A stretch of 61,492 nucleotides of DNA, taken from assembly GCA_034430115.1 (NCBI GenBank), contig DAOUFG010000067.1, positions 1 to 61,492 of the forward strand, given 5' to 3'. Positions 8,440 through 16,248 of this stretch are shown here, one piece after another (positions within the stretch are counted from its first letter, which is position 1; each line of letters begins with the position of its first letter). Under the pieces are notes generated by a model, which did no database searches, was not told the origin of the DNA, and saw nothing but the letters and a program-made list of their open reading frames with translations. A program made the translations under genes and the position numbers. Origin of the DNA: CAIXPS01 sp034430115 (GTDB lineage Bacteria > Chloroflexota > Anaerolineae > J036 > Brachytrichaceae).

Positions 8440-8468
8440 CTAATACCACGCACTGGGCCTTGTGTCAA
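8440..8468 (-). promoter_or_regulatory. sigma-70 promoter of the lysine operon
   Basis: Perfect -35 TTGACA (8468-8463), a 17-bp spacer, then -10 TATTAG (8445-8440) on the minus strand. The predicted start is near 8433, just before the leader peptide ATG. Confidence 0.8.
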
Positions 8469-8527
8469 ATGAGGTCGAAACGTGCCGGAACCAAATCATA
8501 TACCGGGGAGTCATAAGATATAGGGAA

Positions 8528-9022
8528 ATGACAATGAAAATGAAAACGCTTCTGACGTGTGTCGTAGTCATCTTGTTGGCAGCCTGTGGGGCGCCTGCTT
8601 CGCCGGCTACTTTTTCGCCCCTTGTCTCTATCGTGAGCACCTCAACCCAGGCGCCTGCGCCATCGACTTCGAATAGTGCCGTCATTATCTACGAACGTAG
8701 CGGAGGCTTTGCCGGCCAAACTGACACCTGGCGCATCTTTGCGGATGGGCATGTGGAGGCCGCCACACACAGCAACAACACTGCCGCGCCCGCGCTCACG
8801 ACGGCGGAAGTGAATCTCGCCGCACAACAGATTGCCCAGGCCGGCTTTTTTGACTTGCAGGGGTCTTACCTGCCCGACAACCACTGCTGTGACCTCTATA
8901 CCTATCGGCTTACCGTTGCGCTCGATGGCAAAAGCAAGACGGTGACGACGATGGATGGCGCGCAACAGCCGGCCGCCCTGGCGACTGCGATAACCATCGT
9001 GCGGGCGCTCATCAATCAATGA
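8528..9022 (+). CDS. emfourin-like lipoprotein, candidate M4 peptidase inhibitor
   Basis: A 164-residue predicted lipoprotein with a signal peptide ending in the lipobox LLAAC. The start could also be ATG 8534, which is better spaced from AGGGA. The mature part has ERSGGFAG near its beginning, a FFDL segment, CCDLYTYRLTV and VTTMDGAQQP, a pattern resembling emfourin, the small inhibitor of protealysin-type M4 peptidases. The following convergent gene encodes an exported M4 peptidase, which supports an inhibitor role. Known emfourins are mostly unanchored, so the lipid-anchor signal is unusual. The family match is from memory of conserved residues, not a profile search. Confidence 0.62.
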   Translation: MTMKMKTLLTCVVVILLAACGAPASPATFSPLVSIVSTSTQAPAPSTSNSAVIIYERSGGFAGQTDTWRIFADGHVEAATHSNNTAAPALTTAEVNLAAQQIAQAGFFDLQGSYLPDNHCCDLYTYRLTVALDGKSKTVTTMDGAQQPAALATAITIVRALINQ

Positions 9023-9023
9023 T

Positions 9024-9055
9024 AAAGGGAGGCCGGCTTTGCAGGGCCTCCCTTT
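9024..9055. terminator. bidirectional intrinsic terminator
   Basis: AAAGGGAGGCC (9024-9034) and GGCCTCCCTTT (9045-9055) form an 11-bp stem between two convergent genes. The A and T tracts at the base let it serve both strands. Confidence 0.85.
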
Positions 9056-9069
9056 GCTGAGTCGTTGCG

Positions 9070-11313
9070 CTACGGCTTGATATAGTCTTGAGCGGGAATT
9101 TGGGCCGGTGGTTCATCCATAGGCGCAACGTCGATCACGATTGGCTGTTGCGTGTCCTGCGCCGCGTCGAAACTGGTGATGCGCGAGCATGATGTGAGGA
9201 GGATGACATCATCCAAATAGAACGAGGTGGGGTACGAGATGTCGGTCGTGCCGTGGAACTGCACTTTCAAGTCGCGCGTGATGATCTCGTTATATGTGAC
9301 GGTGATCTTCCACCAATATGGCGTCGTTGCGCTGCCGTAGGCGTTGGTGTTGTCCAATAGCCAGTAATCGGGGGTAATAGCGTGATTGTTGCTATCCAAC
9401 ATCTGGAAATACAGCTTGTCGTAGTATGAAACTGTGGAATCCGAACTGGCTACGCCTACGTAGAGCGTCAGTTGCATATATTGGGCTTTGGCTGGCACGT
9501 TGAATCCCTGGCGTAAACCATCGTTCTTGTTGTTGCCATTCCCCAACAATGCGGATTTACTGCCAGACCAGTAGTAGGTTGTATTGATTTGTGGTGTGCC
9601 GACATAGCTTGTCCAGGAAGTGAGGTTGTTTTCGAATCCGGTGTTGCTGAGCAATGACGAAGGTGTGCATGACTGGGCCGGCGCCTTGACCATCGGGATA
9701 TAGGCTTTGCTTGGGTGAGGGTTGGATGACGTGCCGCCGATGCCCACAGCCGCCCACGCGTTCAAGACGGAACTGCAATTGGCTGCCGTGATGCCATAGG
9801 TTCCGATGAGGTCGGTGCAAGCTGTGTAGAGCGCGCCGCGCGCGGCCGAAAACCCCGCGTAGGTCGTCAGGTAATATCTGGCGGCCCTGTAATAGATTTG
9901 CTCCGCCTTGGTGTATCCAATCCCTGCCACGTTGATGCTGTGGAATGTGCCGCCCGCTGTCAATAAGTAGGCTGCCTTGTTGGGGATACCGCTATTGATG
10001 TGCACGCCCCCTGAGTCTGACTCCAGCGGAAGCCATCGGTAACCACTCATGTGATCAGGCTGGTTATACAGCGGCGGATTTGATAGGTCACGGCCGGCGC
10101 CGGAATTGAGAGTCTCACCCATCGTCCAATCACAGTCTGCGGTGCCTGTGCTGGCTGAGCAACCGGCGAATACCGCCATCACATCGGACCAGGATTCATT
10201 GAGCGCACCAGGTTGGTGCTCATAAATAAGGTTGCTGGTGTACTCCGTGACGCCGTGGGTCAGCTCATGCGCCACGACGTCGAACGCCTGCGCGTATGTA
10301 TCGCCGTCGCCGTAGACCATCTCTTCGCCGTTCCAGAATGCGTTCTCGTAGCCACTGTCGAAATGGACGACCGAAACAAGCGGCGAATCCAGGTTGTCGT
10401 AACTGTGGCGTCCGAAGGTGTTCAGGTAGTAGTCGTAGACCTTACTGGCGTTGTTGTATGCGCTCTGCGCATCAGCGTCATAACCGCCGCAACCCGAGGG
10501 CGTGCCACATAGATAAGTGCCGGGTAGCGTCGTCCCATTGTAAGCAGTGTAAACCCTCAGCGTTTTTGCCGTGTCCAACTGATTTACTTTGTGAACGATC
10601 TTGCCGTCAATTGCATCGACAAAGACGAGCCAGTTGCCCAGGTTGCGCCAGGAAAAGGCGTTCACTTTCCAGGTCAGGTGTGGCTGGCCTTCATCGACAT
10701 AGACGAAGAGCCCGCTGTCGTTGGCGCGTAAAGTGGCATCCGCGTCGCCCAACACGTCACGCACAATTGCCAGGGCTGCATCTTCAGTGATCTGTGGCGT
10801 GGTGGACGGGTGAACGTCGGGGAAGAAGGAACCATCTACGGCGATGATTGTCGCTCCCTTTATATGCAGGTTCATTTGCCCGCCAAATACAGGTACACCA
10901 TTGACAGCCTGCACCATGCGCACATGTTGGACGTCAAGGTCATCTGGCGTTACATCTTGGAGCAGCAGTTCAGTGGATTGATCGCTGATGCCATACAGCG
11001 TGCCATAGCCGGATAGGAAGTTACGTGCTATCTCCTCGGGCGCCTGGCCTGTTGCCGGGATTTTGCCACTGATGAATGTGGGGGTGCTGCCAACGCCGTC
11101 ACTCCACTGAATTTGGAGTTCATCCTGTGTCGCCTGTTGTAACGCGGCATAGGCTTGGCTCGAAGTTTGCGGAGGAGGCGGCGCAGCAGACGCAATCAGC
11201 GATTCACCCGATAACAATGCCGCACACAATAGAACTGAGCTAAGGCAGGCACCCAGGCGCAAGATGCCTCCTCGATGTGAGCGAGATTTACGCGACACAT
11301 GACGTCTCTTCAT
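9070..11313 (-). CDS. secreted M4 (thermolysin-like) metallopeptidase with C-terminal jelly-roll domain
   Basis: A 747-residue preproprotein. I chose ATG 11313 because AAAGGAG stands just before it. In order it shows a signal peptide (residues 1 to about 44), an FTP/PepSY-like propeptide to about 250, and an M4 catalytic domain with HELTH at 349-353, the third zinc ligand in NESWSD at 372-377, and the catalytic histidine in GGVHINSG (His438). A linker with YIPMV follows near 538, then a beta-rich domain of about 170 residues (NTGFENNLTSW ... FYLDDVILL) resembling a carbohydrate-binding or MAM-like jelly roll. It probably digests extracellular protein. It is convergent with the emfourin-like lipoprotein gene and divergent from a subtilase gene. 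Confidence 0.92.
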   Translation of the reverse strand: MKRRHVSRKSRSHRGGILRLGACLSSVLLCAALLSGESLIASAAPPPPQTSSQAYAALQQATQDELQIQWSDGVGSTPTFISGKIPATGQAPEEIARNFLSGYGTLYGISDQSTELLLQDVTPDDLDVQHVRMVQAVNGVPVFGGQMNLHIKGATIIAVDGSFFPDVHPSTTPQITEDAALAIVRDVLGDADATLRANDSGLFVYVDEGQPHLTWKVNAFSWRNLGNWLVFVDAIDGKIVHKVNQLDTAKTLRVYTAYNGTTLPGTYLCGTPSGCGGYDADAQSAYNNASKVYDYYLNTFGRHSYDNLDSPLVSVVHFDSGYENAFWNGEEMVYGDGDTYAQAFDVVAHELTHGVTEYTSNLIYEHQPGALNESWSDVMAVFAGCSASTGTADCDWTMGETLNSGAGRDLSNPPLYNQPDHMSGYRWLPLESDSGGVHINSGIPNKAAYLLTAGGTFHSINVAGIGYTKAEQIYYRAARYYLTTYAGFSAARGALYTACTDLIGTYGITAANCSSVLNAWAAVGIGGTSSNPHPSKAYIPMVKAPAQSCTPSSLLSNTGFENNLTSWTSYVGTPQINTTYYWSGSKSALLGNGNNKNDGLRQGFNVPAKAQYMQLTLYVGVASSDSTVSYYDKLYFQMLDSNNHAITPDYWLLDNTNAYGSATTPYWWKITVTYNEIITRDLKVQFHGTTDISYPTSFYLDDVILLTSCSRITSFDAAQDTQQPIVIDVAPMDEPPAQIPAQDYIKP

Positions 11314-11770
11314 GATTCTCCTTTGCATTGCGATGATCCCCACGCAGGATCCTGTTGAAGGTCTTGGAGGTGTTGCCAGGCAGGCATAAACGGTGATCGT
11401 TACTGTGCTGCCGGCGATTTACAAAGTGTACTATGAATTTGCTATTTTGCAATCAAGTGTCGAGCAATGTCGGCTTGGCTTGTGGAACGATGCAGGAGAG
11501 TGCCGGAATAACTTTGACACAAAAGCTTCCAAATGTTCAATTCTGCATAGTAAAGGTGCCTTATCTGCTCAATGATGATTTTCATCGGGGTTTTGAGCGA
11601 CTAAGTATTGCATAATGCCTGTATTTGTGTAATAACTATTGTATCGGCTGTGCGTGTGTGTCGGCTGCACGAAGGTGGAGCGGAACAGTATAAACACAAT
11701 GTAATGCAATAATATAACTCGCTACTAAAATGGTATCTACAAACCACTGATTCAATAGGAGAAATCACCT
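11314..11770. other. divergent intergenic region between two secreted peptidase genes
   Basis: About 450 bp that becomes AT-rich towards the subtilase start. Two overlapping open frames of 60 codons lack good start signals and family features. Promoters for both flanking genes should lie here, but I found no pair of hexamers good enough to call. Confidence 0.5.
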
Positions 11771-13810
11771 GTGCTTCACGTTATGCGTAGGATGTTAGTC
11801 ATTCCAATGATGGTCGCGGGCGTGCTCATTGGGCCGGAGAATGCGTTATCGCAAGTACAGGATGCACCTGCTAAAGCGAGTGTAGCACCCGCCGAGTTAC
11901 CCACCGATCGCATCATTATCAAATATAAAGAATCGGCGCATCTTTCCGCGAGCGATGTCGGGCCTGGCTCCGCGCGCTTGCAGGTCGTGAACAAGGCTGC
12001 CGGCGTGTCGGTCAGTTATGACCGGGCGATGTCGGGGGACGCGCACGTGTTGAAGTTGGCCGGCCGGTTGCCGGAAAAAGAAGTCCAGGCCATTGCCGAC
12101 GAGATCAGCGCGCTTCCGGACGTGGAATATGCGGAGCCGGATCGCATTTTGCGCCCGGCGCTTGTCCCAAATGACCCACAATGGAGCTATCAATGGGGCT
12201 ATTCCAGTACCTATGGCATGAACCTGCCCGCCGCCTGGAACATGACGACTGGCTCCAGCAGCACCGTCGTCGCGGTGATCGATACCGGCTATCGGCCGCA
12301 TACCGATCTATCCGGCCGCTTCGTGCAAGGCTATGACTTCATCTCCGATTCGCAGGTCGCCAACGACGGGGACGGGCGTGACAGCGATGCGCAGGACCCA
12401 GGAGATTGGATCACTTCAGCAGAGGCGGCCAGTGGTTTCTTTGCGGGGTGCACGGTTGAAAATAGTTCCTGGCACGGCACGCACGTGGCCGGCACGATTG
12501 GCGCGAACACGAATAACTCGGTCGGCGTCGCGGGCATCAACTGGCAGGCCAAAATTCTGCCGGTGCGCGTGCTTGGCAAGTGCGGGGGCTACACTTCCGA
12601 CATCGTGGATGGGATGCGCTGGGCGGCCGGGCTGTCCGTATCAGGTGTGCCCACAAATACGAACCCAGCGAAAGTACTAAACCTCAGCCTGGGCGGTTTC
12701 GGTTCGTGCAGCACCTCGCAGCAAAACGCGATCAATGCCATCAATGCGACCGGCGCCGTCGTGGTCGTCGCGGCGGGGAATTCTAACGCTAACGCGTCGA
12801 ACTACAACCCGGCGAACTGCAACAATGTCATCGTAGTAGGGGCGACCAACAAGAACGGTACACGTGCCTACTATAGCAATTATGGCTCCATTGTGGACGT
12901 GAGCGCGCCGGGCGGGTCGCAAAGCTATACGAATGATCCAAACGGCATCTTATCAACCCTCAACGCAGGGACGACCACTCCCGGGGCAGATAGCTACGCG
13001 TATTATCAGGGCACCAGCATGGCGACGCCGCACGTGGTGGGGCTTGTGTCGCTGATGGCGGCCATCAGCCCGACGTTGAACTACACAGGTGCCGAAACAA
13101 TCCTCAAGTCCACCGCGCGCGCTTTTGGCACGGGAAACGATTGTGCGTCCGTCGGGTGCGGCGCAGGCATCATCGACGCGTATGCGGCGCTTGTCGCAAC
13201 GCGCATTACTCTAGGTGATTTAACCCCACGGGCCTATATTCCATTTGTAGCCGACATTACGGCCACCACTGGCGTCTCGATTACGAATGGTGATTTTGAG
13301 AGCGGTAGCTCGGGTTGGACGGAGTATTCTACTAACGGGTACTCCGTGATTATTAGTTCCGGCTACCCCGTCTCCATCACGCCCCATAGTGGTAGCTGGC
13401 TTGCCTGGTTGGGTGGCGCATATGATGAGATTTCCTATGTGCAACAACAGGTGAACGTGCCATCGAGTGCTCCTTATTTGTCCTACTATCAATGGATCAA
13501 CTCTGCTGAAACCGGTTGTGGCTATGACTACGGGAAGGTGTATATCAACAGCACGCAGGTGGATAGCTATGGGTTGTGCGTCTCGAACAATACCGGTGGC
13601 TGGGCGAAGCACATGGTCGATCTGAGCAGCTATGCGGGCCAGTCGGTCTCATTGATGATTTACTCGAGCACAGATAGCTCGGTGAACAGTAATCTGTTCA
13701 TCGATGACGTTGGGTTCCAATCTTCTGCGGCGAGTAGCGCGACGTCTGCTCCTGCTGGTGCGGGATTGCCGGAGGAGTCAATCTCCAAGCCGCAGCTGAT
13801 GGGCGACTGA
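11771..13810 (+). CDS. secreted subtilase (S8) with C-terminal beta-sandwich domain
   Basis: A 679-residue serine peptidase with GTG start, preceded by AGGAG at 9 nt. An ATG at 11783 is an alternative. It has a signal peptide, an I9-like propeptide (about 45-125), then the catalytic triad Asp171 (VAVIDTG), His235 (HGTHVAG) and Ser415 (GTSMATPH), with the oxyanion-hole asparagine in AAGNSNANA. After the domain comes YIPFV and a domain of about 160 residues (NGDFESGSSGW ... LFIDDVGF) of the same general style as the one on the neighbouring M4 peptidase. It is predicted to be an extracellular protease and is divergent from the M4 gene. Confidence 0.93.
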   Translation: MLHVMRRMLVIPMMVAGVLIGPENALSQVQDAPAKASVAPAELPTDRIIIKYKESAHLSASDVGPGSARLQVVNKAAGVSVSYDRAMSGDAHVLKLAGRLPEKEVQAIADEISALPDVEYAEPDRILRPALVPNDPQWSYQWGYSSTYGMNLPAAWNMTTGSSSTVVAVIDTGYRPHTDLSGRFVQGYDFISDSQVANDGDGRDSDAQDPGDWITSAEAASGFFAGCTVENSSWHGTHVAGTIGANTNNSVGVAGINWQAKILPVRVLGKCGGYTSDIVDGMRWAAGLSVSGVPTNTNPAKVLNLSLGGFGSCSTSQQNAINAINATGAVVVVAAGNSNANASNYNPANCNNVIVVGATNKNGTRAYYSNYGSIVDVSAPGGSQSYTNDPNGILSTLNAGTTTPGADSYAYYQGTSMATPHVVGLVSLMAAISPTLNYTGAETILKSTARAFGTGNDCASVGCGAGIIDAYAALVATRITLGDLTPRAYIPFVADITATTGVSITNGDFESGSSGWTEYSTNGYSVIISSGYPVSITPHSGSWLAWLGGAYDEISYVQQQVNVPSSAPYLSYYQWINSAETGCGYDYGKVYINSTQVDSYGLCVSNNTGGWAKHMVDLSSYAGQSVSLMIYSSTDSSVNSNLFIDDVGFQSSAASSATSAPAGAGLPEESISKPQLMGD

Positions 13811-13837
13811 TCGTAAGCGGCACGGAGTGAGTAAATG

Positions 13838-13872
13838 AAAGCGGCGGATGGTACGCCATCCGCCGCTTTTTT
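13838..13872. terminator. intrinsic terminator between convergent subtilase genes
   Basis: A 14-bp perfect stem, AAAGCGGCGGATGG (13838-13851) with CCATCCGCCGCTTT (13856-13869), followed by T residues on the plus strand and an A/T run for the minus strand. Confidence 0.92.
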
Positions 13873-13890
13873 GTTGAAGTGATATGGCGA

Positions 13891-15843
13891 TCACTTGCGC
13901 GCGCTTGGTACGAAGACCTTGTGCGGGATGGACGCGTCCACGGCGGCCAGGGCGTTCACCCGCCCGGCGCCGGATGAGTCAACCGTCCCGCCGCTCATCG
14001 TGCTGGCGGTATTCTTCAGTAGTGTTCTCATCGAAGACTGGTTATAGGATAGGTTCAAACTGCGTGCTTTTTGCAGCACCAATGCAGCAACGGCGGCGGC
14101 GTGCGGCGCAGCGGCGGATGTGCCATAGAACCGGTAGCAGGTGTAGTAGGACCCAAAGAACGAGTTACAACCCCCATCTGTTGCAGTGAAGTCCGGTTGT
14201 TGGAGCGTTTCCGTCGTGATGGCGGATGCCGCAACGGCCCCCGACACCGGGCCAAAATAATGTGCCGCCGGCCCGCGTGAACTGAAGGTTTCGGGTGTTG
14301 TATTGTTGTTATAGGGCAATGCCGCGACGCTCATGGCATACCGGCTGGCAGAGTGCCCGGATAGAGTCGGCCCAACGATGTCATTGCCGCTCGTTGTGTT
14401 GAACTGTACCGAGGTCAATTGGTTTGTGTTTTGTGTGAAGAAGAACTTGATGCGTGGCGTGGCAGTGCCGTCGTAACGATTCACGACGATTTGATAGGTC
14501 TGCGCTGAACCAGTGGTGTTTTGATAGTATAGATACTCAATAGGTTCTTGGAAAATGGTACTGGTAATGACGCTCCACGCGATCACCGAGCCAGTCGAGT
14601 CAAGCAGGTAGAGGTCCATGTCGGTCTGTACGCCACCCCAGGGTTCGTTCCACTGCAAATCGACATCGATGGCTCCCCCGGCGGCGATTGTGACCTGGTC
14701 GCTGTTCGACGTGCCGCTCTGGCTGAAGTTGTGGCAATCGCCGTCCGAGTAGTTCAGGACGTCGGCGGGGCAGGTGGTTGGGCGATATTGGGCTGCTTCG
14801 TATGACCCCACGTTTTGCGCGCTAATGATGTGGTTGCTATTGCCCGCTGAGGTGAAGTACATCGCGCCCAGGCCGACTACGTCGGAGATCGCAACAGCGA
14901 CTGGGCCATCCTGGAACAGGGGTTCATCCAGGTAATAGACGTCATCGACGATGATATCCGCCCCCCAGGTGCGCAAATTGCGGATGTTGCTGGCAAATTG
15001 ATATATCCCGTTGAAAGCCGTGGCATACCCAAGCTGCGCCCCTGGCGCCAGGTCGTGCACGATTTGGGCCATTGCGCGACCCTCATCCGTCCCAGAAGCT
15101 TTCAGCGTTTCGGAAATCACCGTGACGGCGGTCGTATAGCCGCATGGATTTCCGGGGCCGGGGAGTTCGCCGCTGGAGACGTCGGTCGCCCAGGTATCGG
15201 CACCGGCGGCCTTATTGAATGAGTCGGACAGCACGCCAACTTTGATGCCCGCCCCATTCACGCCATAGGCGGCGCGCGCGGCGCCGGCATTCAGTTGGGT
15301 GTTGCCTTCCGAGACGATAGGGTTACACGTCGCCGGCGCATCGGTGTGTTGCGTTTGCGCGAGGTTGGCAATGCCACTTCTTTGCACGATGGGCTGAAGT
15401 TCTTCGCGCATGCCCGTGATCGCCTGGATGCCGGCCAGTGCATTCAGGTCCGCCGCGCTGACGTAAACGGTGATCACGTGATAGTCGCTGGAAACGTGCA
15501 CGATGGTCGCGCCGGCGGCCTGGATGGCGTCCTGGTTCGCCTGTGAAAGATCGTCGGTGTAGAGGTAGACCAGGAGTTGCCCCTGAGCATTCTTAAGCAG
15601 GCTGCCTGGGCCTGAGGCTGGCAGGCTCAGGGCGCGTGCCTGTGTTTGCGCATTCGCCAGGCGCAACTGGCTTGATTGGGCCAGCATCTGCAAGCGGGGG
15701 GTGAGTTTGCCGGCGGGCTTGGGATGAGCGCCCACCGCCGGCGTATGAACGGACGTTTGAGCGGCCAGTTGAGCGGGTGAAACGATCAACGCTCCCACCA
15801 GCACAATTGCAGACCAAAAGCGATGATTGAGCCAGTATCGCAT
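13891..15843 (-). CDS. secreted subtilisin-fold peptidase with Glu in place of the catalytic His
   Basis: A 650-residue protein with signal peptide (to about residue 29) and an S8/S53-like fold. Asp207 sits in KVGVLSDSF and Ser576 in YGTSAAAPHAA, both in standard S8 settings. Where HGTHVAG should occur there is GTDEGRAMAQIVHD, which places Glu254 at the histidine position; His263-Asp264 follow nearby. Glu at this place recalls sedolisins (S53). Whether the enzyme is active as an acid peptidase or has another role is unknown. A pre-peptidase-C-like beta region may be inserted at about 380-480. The protein ends in HKVFVPSARK, echoing the YIPFV and YIPMV motifs of the two neighbouring peptidases. 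Confidence 0.82.
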   Translation of the reverse strand: MRYWLNHRFWSAIVLVGALIVSPAQLAAQTSVHTPAVGAHPKPAGKLTPRLQMLAQSSQLRLANAQTQARALSLPASGPGSLLKNAQGQLLVYLYTDDLSQANQDAIQAAGATIVHVSSDYHVITVYVSAADLNALAGIQAITGMREELQPIVQRSGIANLAQTQHTDAPATCNPIVSEGNTQLNAGAARAAYGVNGAGIKVGVLSDSFNKAAGADTWATDVSSGELPGPGNPCGYTTAVTVISETLKASGTDEGRAMAQIVHDLAPGAQLGYATAFNGIYQFASNIRNLRTWGADIIVDDVYYLDEPLFQDGPVAVAISDVVGLGAMYFTSAGNSNHIISAQNVGSYEAAQYRPTTCPADVLNYSDGDCHNFSQSGTSNSDQVTIAAGGAIDVDLQWNEPWGGVQTDMDLYLLDSTGSVIAWSVITSTIFQEPIEYLYYQNTTGSAQTYQIVVNRYDGTATPRIKFFFTQNTNQLTSVQFNTTSGNDIVGPTLSGHSASRYAMSVAALPYNNNTTPETFSSRGPAAHYFGPVSGAVAASAITTETLQQPDFTATDGGCNSFFGSYYTCYRFYGTSAAAPHAAAVAALVLQKARSLNLSYNQSSMRTLLKNTASTMSGGTVDSSGAGRVNALAAVDASIPHKVFVPSARK

Positions 15844-16248
15844 GAAGAACCTCCAATGTTAATAAAGGTGCGTTTCAAAAGCACCTTCTGTGCATTGTGC
15901 AAACACCATGTTCTGCTAATTAGATTAATGAATTGTTGTGAATCAGCAGTGCTAATGATGAATCTGTGGCAAGTGTAACACAAAACAGGCTCTCAAGTGT
16001 GAATTTAATAAAATAATATCTTTGTGTGTAATTGATTTGTGGGGAGAATTCGCGTGCGAGGGATTATGTTGTGGCTAACATGGGCGAAGACGGTAGGTTC
16101 AGGCCGACTTTGTCACTTCACACGGAAGGGGTGCTCATGCTCATACAGCCATGTGTTCTCTGTGACTTTGTTGCTTTGTGTGAATTGCTTTGGTGAAACT
16201 GCCGATGAACGCGGATAAACGCAGATGTAAGCGACTGCTTCAAATTGT
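15844..16248. other. gene-free region upstream of the divergent subtilase
   Basis: About 400 bp without a credible gene. The part next to the subtilase start is AT-rich and should hold its promoter. The distal part carries a dispersed-repeat-like segment (16150-16228). Confidence 0.5.
16150..16228. repeat. dispersed intergenic repeat segment
   Basis: Contains TGTGTTCTCTGTGACTTTG followed by GGTGAAACTGCC and GATGAACGCGGATAAACG. Such short words, repeating an ACGCGGAT unit, occur as dispersed intergenic sequence in several environmental phyla. That comparison is from memory. Confidence 0.4.

Noticed and set aside
11393..11615. Two overlapping 60-codon frames in the peptidase intergenic region
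   Set aside because: They overlap each other in different frames, lack ribosome binding sites and have no recognisable sequence features.
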